The translations under genes and the position numbers were made by a program. 64,000 nucleotides of DNA from Lithobates sylvaticus. Lineage: Eukaryota; Chordata; Amphibia; Anura; Ranidae. Every line of letters begins with the position of its first letter. The stretch's first letter is position 1. Below, one piece after another: positions 58,288 through 64,000 of the stretch. The stretch is taken from contig CM053034.1 of the NCBI GenBank assembly GCA_028564925.1, positions 153,863,356 through 153,927,355 on the forward strand, given 5' to 3'. The notes under the pieces are model-generated. The model searched no databases and was not told the DNA's origin. It saw nothing but the letters and a program-made list of their open reading frames with translations.

Positions 58288-58988
58288 TTAACCACTTACA
58301 GACCGGAAGATTTTCCTCCTTAAAGCGGTGTTTCACCTAAAAAAAAAATTTTTTGAAAGTCAGCAGCTAAAAAAAAAAGTAGCTGCTGACTTTTAATAAG
58401 TACACTTACCCTCCCAGGGCGCCCGCGATGTCGGTCGTGGAGGCCGAGATGTCCCTCGACGATCCGGTTCCAGCGCCGCCATCCTCAGTAAGGGAAAAAA
58501 CAGGCAGCGAGCGCTGCCCGTTTCCTACTGCGTATGCGCGAGTCGGCGCGCGGCCTACAACGCATGCGCGAGTCGAATTTGTGAATGGGGAACGCAATGT
58601 GTTCCCATAACACACCGCGCCTTATTCACTAGAAGACAGCGCTCGGAGCAGAGGAGAGAACATCAATGCGGAGCAGAAAGAGGCAGATTAGGACGATCTG
58701 CCTAGCAACAGCCATTTCTGGTAAGTAAAAAAAAAATATAAATTTTTATTTTTTTTCATTTTACATTTTTATTAACATATTTTATTAACATATTAAAAAG
58801 TTTTTTTTTTCAGGGTGGCCCACCACTTTAATGACCATGCCATTTTTTGCGATACGGCACTGCGTCACTTTAACTGACAATTGTGCGGTCGTGCAACGCT
58901 GTACCCAAACAAAATTGACATCCTTTTTTTCCCACAAATAGAGCTTTCTTTTATGGTGGTATTTGATCACGTCTGCAGTTTTTATTTC
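58288..58988 (-). mobile_element. TTAA MITE fragment with nested T2-like MITE
   Basis: TTAACCACTTACAGACCGG at 58288, interrupted at 58320 by a T2-like MITE, resuming at 58832 (gatacggcactgcgtcactt) up to ctgcagtttttatttc, where the DIRS element begins. Comparison with 53320-53360 shows the break falls within the family's taaaaa..gaaataaa segment. Confidence 0.75.
58320..58831 (-). mobile_element. T2-like TTAA MITE with GC-rich core
   Basis: TTAA at 58320-58323 and 58828-58831. Inverted relative of 7901-8331: same gcgcccgcgatgtcggtcgt, ccagcgccgccatcctcagt and cagattaggacgatctgcct blocks. It has a tandem gcatgcgcgagtcg. Left-end AT-rich hairpin (gtcagcagct..agctgctgac). Confidence 0.85.
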
Positions 58989-60245
58989 CTGACAGACTCC
59001 ATGGCAGCCAACGTATGGGTTAATCCCGCCTCTCCTACCTCATAGGACCCCACTCCCATAAATCTTTGCTCCCAGCTAGGTACCGTGTTCCTTTTTTTGT
59101 CCTCCTCCTTAGGACTAAAGAGGTAGTTCTTACCTTAAGGAGTAGTTGATCCAGGCCTGGCGTTTCCCCTTGCGTTGGCGATGGAAGAATGGCGGTGTTG
59201 CAGTCCAGTTACCCAGCTATTAGCAGGGTGGATACGGGTGATGTTGTGGTGCCCTGAAGAGCTTACTATCCAGTCATTGACTGGCAAGCGGCAGTTTGGC
59301 CAATCGTCCTCGCTATTAGCAGGAGGCCTCCCCCCCCCCCATCGATACCCGGTCATGGTCGCTTAGGAGGCGCTTGAGGGTCAGGTCGGATCATCTTCGT
59401 GCTGGATGGGTATCGTATGTTTACTTGTTTCTCCATGGCAGCCTGTGTGTATTCTGTGTGTGTTTCTGTCTTCCTGGTATGGCGGCTGGAGCGCATCTGC
59501 GTTCCATTCCGCCGCTGCTCGTTCCTACTGCGCGTGCGCACGGCCTCGATCCAGATCGAGGCTTGGTTTGCGCCTGCGCGGTTCGACGGGTCAGCGGTGG
59601 CCGCGCATGCGCGCGGACGTCGGGGGGCGGCGTGCGACGACGCTCGGAGCGCCGTGACGTCATCCAGGCGGCAAATTCAAATAGCTGTCAGATACAGCTA
59701 TGCCCTGGCTTCATACAGACACTGCAGACGCCGGTTCTTGTACTGACAATACTTGTGGAAGGTAGGCTGGGTGCTTTCTATTCATATGCTATGAGTTTCT
59801 GTGGTTATCCTGTTCCTTGGATGTTTATGGTCTATATTTCACCTGCAGTCTCTGCTGTTCTGTTGCCATGGATGTGTCGTCGCCGCCTAGTGGTCAGCCC
59901 TTATGCCGCAGGTAGGACGGAATATTTTTTTTTTCCCTCTGCCTGTTTTGCATGGGTTTTTTTTTTTTGAGGATTGGGGAATTATAAAGTATTTTTTCTT
60001 TCCTGTTGTGTCCTCAGCCCTTCTAGGTCCGATCATCATTCAGTAGCACGTGAAGAAAAATCTAGGTCACAGCGTGACCAATCAAAATCAAAGTCTTCTT
60101 CTAGACATCATACGGATAGGTCAAGGTCCGGATCTAAACGTGATTCCCACCGCCATTCTGGTCGCCCAGAGAAAAAAGCCTGCTGGGGTGTAGGGCTCAT
60201 GTCCCGGAGGACAAATCCCTATGTGAAGCATGCTACTCCAAGGCT

Positions 60246-61412
60246 GTGAGGGAGAGAGGTGCAGGAGACCAGCAGGTGGAAGCACTGGTTAGAAAGGTGG
60301 TACAGGAATCTCTGAATAGGACGGATTCAGCCCACACAGCCATTCCTCCCTCAGCACCAGCCTCAGCCGCGGACGTAGTGGATCTTGAAGTTCCAGGTCC
60401 TTCTCATGACAATTTTTCATCAAATGGATCCTCCGATAGTGAGGTTGAGGTGGATGAATATGGAGCGGGGTTTGACTTCTCCCAGGTTCCTCATCTGGTC
60501 AGGGCAGTTAAAGACGCGCTGAAATGGGAAGACCCAATAGAGATGCCCTCCAAACAGAAAAAGTATTTCAAGCATCTGAAAAAAGAGCGCCCGAATTTCC
60601 CCTTCTTGGGGGAGCTAGGTGAAATCATATCTGATGAATGGGGGAAGGTTGAAAGAAAGAACTCTTTGATCACCAAAGTAGCGAAAATGTACCCATTCAG
60701 GAGCGAGGAGGTGAAATACCTGGATTCAGCCCCCCTCATTGATGCTGCACTGATGAGATTGGTGAGACATGTTACGCTTCCACTGGAAGACACAGTGTCA
60801 TTCAGAGACGGTCTGGAAAGGAAGATCGATACTGATCTCAAACGAGTATATATCACCGCTGGGATGGCCTGCAAGCCGGCCTTGGCTCTTGCGGCCTTGT
60901 CAAAAGCCATGGAAACCTGGACAGATGACGTGGGTGCAATCCTGGGAAGTATATCCGAAGATGTGCTCAGGAATTCTCCAGTACATGAATTAAGGATGGC
61001 ATCGGCTTTTCTGGGGGAGGCATCCCTGGACATTATCCGGTTAGTATCGCGTGTCATGCTATCTTCGGTCACAGCTAAACGTGCTCTATGGTTACGTCCA
61101 TGGGCAGCGGATCCTGCCTCCAAACAGGCATGGTGCAAGATTCCCTTTGAGGGTTCTTCCCTCTTTGGGAACAAGCTGGACTCGGCCATCACACGCGCTA
61201 CTGGGGGTAAGTCGGGTTTTCTACCCCAGGATCGTCGTCTCTTGAGCCAGAGAAGAACCCAACCCAGACAGGATCAGGAGCGTGCTAGGGACGCACGGCG
61301 ATACAGACCTGGTAGGGAATTCAGAAAAAACTGGAAAAGAAACCAACCTTCAGGTCAGAAGTCCACAAAGGCCACGTCTTCCGGGGGTCGTGATGCGACT
61401 AAGTCCTTTTGA
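60246..61412 (+). CDS. DIRS Gag-like protein (LAP2-alpha-C-type domain)
   Basis: A 388-codon plus-strand frame. The central part (FSQVPHLVRAVKDALKWEDP, then VTLPLEDTVSFRDGLERK) corresponds to the domain shared between DIRS Gag proteins and the C-terminus of vertebrate LAP2-alpha. The C-terminus is Arg/Gly/Gln-rich, suggesting nucleic-acid binding. In DIRS elements Gag coats the RNA intermediate. The real protein probably starts upstream, in the Ser/Arg-rich region near 60040-60170. The element is treated here as a fossil and no further repair is attempted. Confidence 0.75.
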   Translation: MRERGAGDQQVEALVRKVVQESLNRTDSAHTAIPPSAPASAADVVDLEVPGPSHDNFSSNGSSDSEVEVDEYGAGFDFSQVPHLVRAVKDALKWEDPIEMPSKQKKYFKHLKKERPNFPFLGELGEIISDEWGKVERKNSLITKVAKMYPFRSEEVKYLDSAPLIDAALMRLVRHVTLPLEDTVSFRDGLERKIDTDLKRVYITAGMACKPALALAALSKAMETWTDDVGAILGSISEDVLRNSPVHELRMASAFLGEASLDIIRLVSRVMLSSVTAKRALWLRPWAADPASKQAWCKIPFEGSSLFGNKLDSAITRATGGKSGFLPQDRRLLSQRRTQPRQDQERARDARRYRPGREFRKNWKRNQPSGQKSTKATSSGGRDATKSF

Positions 61413-63060
61413 TATGGAGCCTGTCCAGGTGGAGCAGGTAGGAGCACGGTTACTCCATTTCCAGCACGTCTGGGCAGCCTCGGTCCAAGATTATTGGACA
61501 ATCAAAACCATCTCTACAGGTCACACCTGGACTTTCACCAACCCACCCACACACCGCTTCATTCCCACAGTTCTACCGAGATCGGAAGAGAAGAAAGAAA
61601 TTCTCTTATCCTATACAGATTCCCTGATATCTCAAGGGGCCGTCATTCCGGTACCAGTGGAGGAAAAATTTCAGGGGGTATATTCCCCCCTCTTCATGGT
61701 TCTCAAAAAGAACGGGTCATGGAGGCCAGTCATCGACCTAACATATTTGAACTCCTTCATCCAGAAGGAAAGATTCAAGATGGAGACTCTCTTGACCATA
61801 AGTCAAACAATTCAGCCAGGCGATTGGATGGTCTCAGTGGACTTGAAGGACGCATATTTTCATGTGCCAATCGCGAGGAATTTTCAGCAATACCTCAGGT
61901 TCGCAGTGGAGCAGAGACATCTCCAGTTCACCTGTCTTCCTTTCGGGCTGACAACATCGCCTCGAGTGTTCTCAAAGGTACTACTGGCAGTGGTAGCCCT
62001 AATCAGGGTCAAAGGTGTCCGGTTACACCACTACCTGGACGATCTACTCCTGCTCTCGCAGGACAGAGACCAGCTTCGTTTACATCGGGACCAAGTCATC
62101 TCGGTCTTGACGGAGTTCGGCTGGTTGTTGAACAGGGAGAAGAGTCAGTTGGATCCGACCCAGTCCCTGATATTCCTAGGGGCGCAGTTCGACACGGTAA
62201 AGAGTACCATCTCCTTACCCATGGAGAAGATCCCAGTAATTCAAGACAGGATTCGGCTCGCCCTGACATGTCCTCGCCTCAGGGCTTCATATTGCCTCAG
62301 GGTTATCGGCACCATGGTGGCCACAGCTCCCATGGTAAAATGGGCACAGTGGAGGATGCGACCCTTCCAAAAGGGTTTTCTTCAACAATGGATCCCAGAG
62401 TCACAAGATCACTTTGTCAGAATGACCCCGTCCATGAGGGAGTGTCTTCCATGGTGGCTTCATCAGGAGAATCTCCTCAAGTGCCACTCTATTGCACCAA
62501 TCTCCTGGATTGTGGTAACGACGGATGCCAGCAACAGCGGCTGGGGAGCCCTCTGTCTATCAGAAGTAGCCCAGGGGAAATGGGACTTCCCATCTCAAGG
62601 GGTGGTGTCAAATGTCTTGGAGCTCCGAGCTGCCTTTCAAGCTCTTCAAGCCTTCCGTCACCTGATTTCAGGAGCTTCGGTTCTGTTGAGGTTGGACAAC
62701 ACGACTGCGGTAGCCTACATCAAGAGACAAGGGGGTACTCGCAGTCTAGATCTACTAGAGGAGGTCAGTCCGATTATGGCTTGGGCCCAGGCGAATTTGT
62801 CGAATCTGACGGCTGTTTACCTCCCCGGAGTCCAGAATGTCCAGGCGGACTTCCTCTCAAGAGTAGCATTGGACAACAACGAGTGGTCCCTCCATATAGA
62901 AGTGTTCAATTGGATTCTGTCTCTAGGAGTAACACCAGAAGTGGACCTCTTTGCATCACCCTGCAATGCGAAACTCGAGAAGTATTACACGAGGAATCGT
63001 TGTCCCCAAGCTTATGGGATAGATGCGTTGACGGACCAGTGGAGGTTTCTCAAGGCGTAT
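61393..63060 (+). CDS. DIRS reverse transcriptase and RNase H region
   Basis: The frame opens at an ATG that overlaps the Gag end by about 20 bases, an overlap that is usual in DIRS. RT palm motifs in order: VDLKDAYFHVPI, FGLTTSPRVF and YLDDLLLL (active site). The RNase H part has TTDASNSGWGA and LDNTTAVAYIK. The RT copies genomic RNA into DNA; DIRS then circularises and integrates by recombinase. A different plus-strand frame here (61494-63128) is a shadow. Confidence 0.85.
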
Positions 63061-63259
63061 GCCTTTCCCCCCAGTACCGGTCATTCTCCGTTTTCTGTCA
63101 AGACTCCGCTGGGAAGAAGCCGAAATAATAGCGGTAATTCCATATTGGCCCAACAGGCCATGGTTTCCTCTCCTGACGCAGCTCAGTTGTCGGGACCCAG
63201 TCCCTCTTCCTCCCAGGCCAGATCTCCTGCTACAGGGAGCATCGCTTCACCCATGTCCA

Positions 63260-64000
63260 TCCCATCTCCACCTGATGGTCTGGTGGTTGAAAGGGAGAGG
63301 TTGACAGCCTTAGGGTGTCCTGACACAGCAATTGAAACCTTGATGAGTGCCAGGAGAGCGGGAACTAACAGAGTGTACCAAAGAATCTGGGCAAGATTCG
63401 TGAGTTTCATCCCTACTGTTGGAGGTTCATTTAAAGACCCGAAAATATCGGACATTCTGGGTTTCCTGCAGACAGGCCTGGAGTTGCCCTTGGCCGTCAG
63501 CTCTCTTAGAGTTCAGGTCTCTGCGATTTCTGCATTCACAGGCGTTGCTTGGGCAAAACATCCTCTCGTCAGGCAATTCTTTAAAGGTGCATCAAGACTC
63601 AGACCTCAAAGGAGGCCAAGATTCTCCAAGTGGGATCTTCCCCTCGTTTTGGACTTCTTTTCAGGAGAGGATTTTCGACAAATGGATCAATTGTCCATCA
63701 AAGATCTTTTTCTCAAGACAGTGTTCCTGGTGGCCATAACATCTGCCAAAAGGGTATCTGAGATCAGCTCTCTGGGTTTCAAAGAACCGTTTATCACCTT
63801 TTTTCCGGATAGGGTGGTCTTGATCCCTATGTTGGGATCAAATCCCAAAGTGACGTCCGTCTTTCATGAGAATCAAGAAATAGTTCTCCCAACATTCCAT
63901 TCATCTGACGATTCTAGTATCCATCCTCTAGATGTCGGAGAAATCCTAAGAGTCTATCTGGAAGCAACGGCTCCCTTCCGGAAATCGGATTACCTCTTCA
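63260..64000 (+). CDS. DIRS tyrosine recombinase, partial
   Basis: From SPPDGLVVERERL onward the plus strand reads a lambda-integrase-type N-terminal SAM-like region (RRAGTNRVYQRIWARF) and the first catalytic box (TSAKRVSEISSL, with the conserved Arg). The remaining catalytic residues lie past the window edge. In DIRS elements this enzyme replaces the integrase and makes no target duplication. Confidence 0.8.

Larger units (their letters stand above)
58989..64000 (+). mobile_element. DIRS-type retrotransposon, right part beyond the window
   Basis: The left boundary is set by the abrupt end of the host MITE at 58988; the element begins ctgacagactccatggcagc. Order: terminal repeat and leader (58989-60200), Gag-like frame (60246-61412), reverse transcriptase and RNase H (from 61393), and tyrosine recombinase (about 63260 onward, cut by the window edge). 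This order with a tyrosine recombinase in place of an integrase is diagnostic of DIRS elements. It looks nearly whole, with about two breaks, and so is young. Confidence 0.85.

Noticed and set aside
59374-59970. 198-codon frame in the DIRS leader
   Set aside because: Cys/Arg-rich low-complexity translation with no domain; overlapping frames on both strands are equally open because the region is GC-rich.
60491-61192. 233-codon minus-strand frame
   Set aside because: Antisense shadow of the DIRS Gag-like frame.
61494-63128. Long 544-codon plus-strand reading frame
   Set aside because: It overlaps the RT/RNase H frame and has none of the family's motifs; it is a compositional shadow of the DIRS coding sequence.

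Overview
This window looks like vertebrate, most likely anuran and probably ranid frog, genomic DNA. It has AT-rich non-coding sequence, multi-exon coding regions with consensus GT..AG introns, and an almost continuous mosaic of transposable elements: TTAA-flanked MITEs resembling the Xenopus T2 type, hAT, Tc1, L2-like LINE, Penelope-like and DIRS elements. The ranid assignment is inference from repeat families I recognise. I see no bacterial-style operons, no rRNA, and no tRNA gene other than a tRNA-derived SINE.

Region 1 (1-7.7 kb) holds the only two genes that read as complete. They are divergent: a five-exon Myb/SANT-like (trihelix) DNA-binding protein on the minus strand (4711 to 1845) and a two-exon MADF-domain protein on the plus strand (5481-6484). 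Their shared 770-bp promoter carries an 11-bp inverted repeat and a 16-bp minisatellite. Myb/SANT and MADF proteins are the known accessory partners of PIF/Harbinger transposases, but no transposase lies between or beside them. One intron carries a near-perfect 303-bp palindrome inside an insertion flanked by a 13-bp direct repeat.

Region 2 (7.6-12.3 kb) is stacked MITEs. Three hAT-type elements in a row are separated by the same 8-bp target duplication.

Region 3 (12.3-30.4 kb) is hAT and satellite territory: a 36-bp satellite, a decayed hAT copy (14.4-16.25 kb), then an 11.9-kb hAT element (18453-30344) with 8-bp target duplications and matching termini. The large element holds a BED/hATC transposase gene broken by a LINE insertion, three tandem arrays including about 5.1 kb of a 64-bp satellite, and a chain of perfect hairpins near its 5' end.

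Region 4 (30.4-48.3 kb) holds Penelope-like fragments, minisatellites, a 2.7-kb nest of four elements (38167-40879) with an L2-like reverse transcriptase, and runs of TTAA elements that share their target sites.

Region 5 (48.3-55.2 kb) is a Penelope-like element remnant: a GIY-YIG endonuclease-like core between long inverted arms, each arm broken by different insertions. Its termini hold hammerhead-ribozyme-like motifs.

Region 6 (55.4-64 kb) is a Tc1 element carrying a precise TTAA insertion, a LINE scrap, and a nested TTAA element into which a DIRS retrotransposon is inserted at about 58989. The DIRS copy looks young and runs off the right edge.

Elements rather than host pathways dominate. 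The only genes that may act together are the divergent Myb/SANT and MADF pair.
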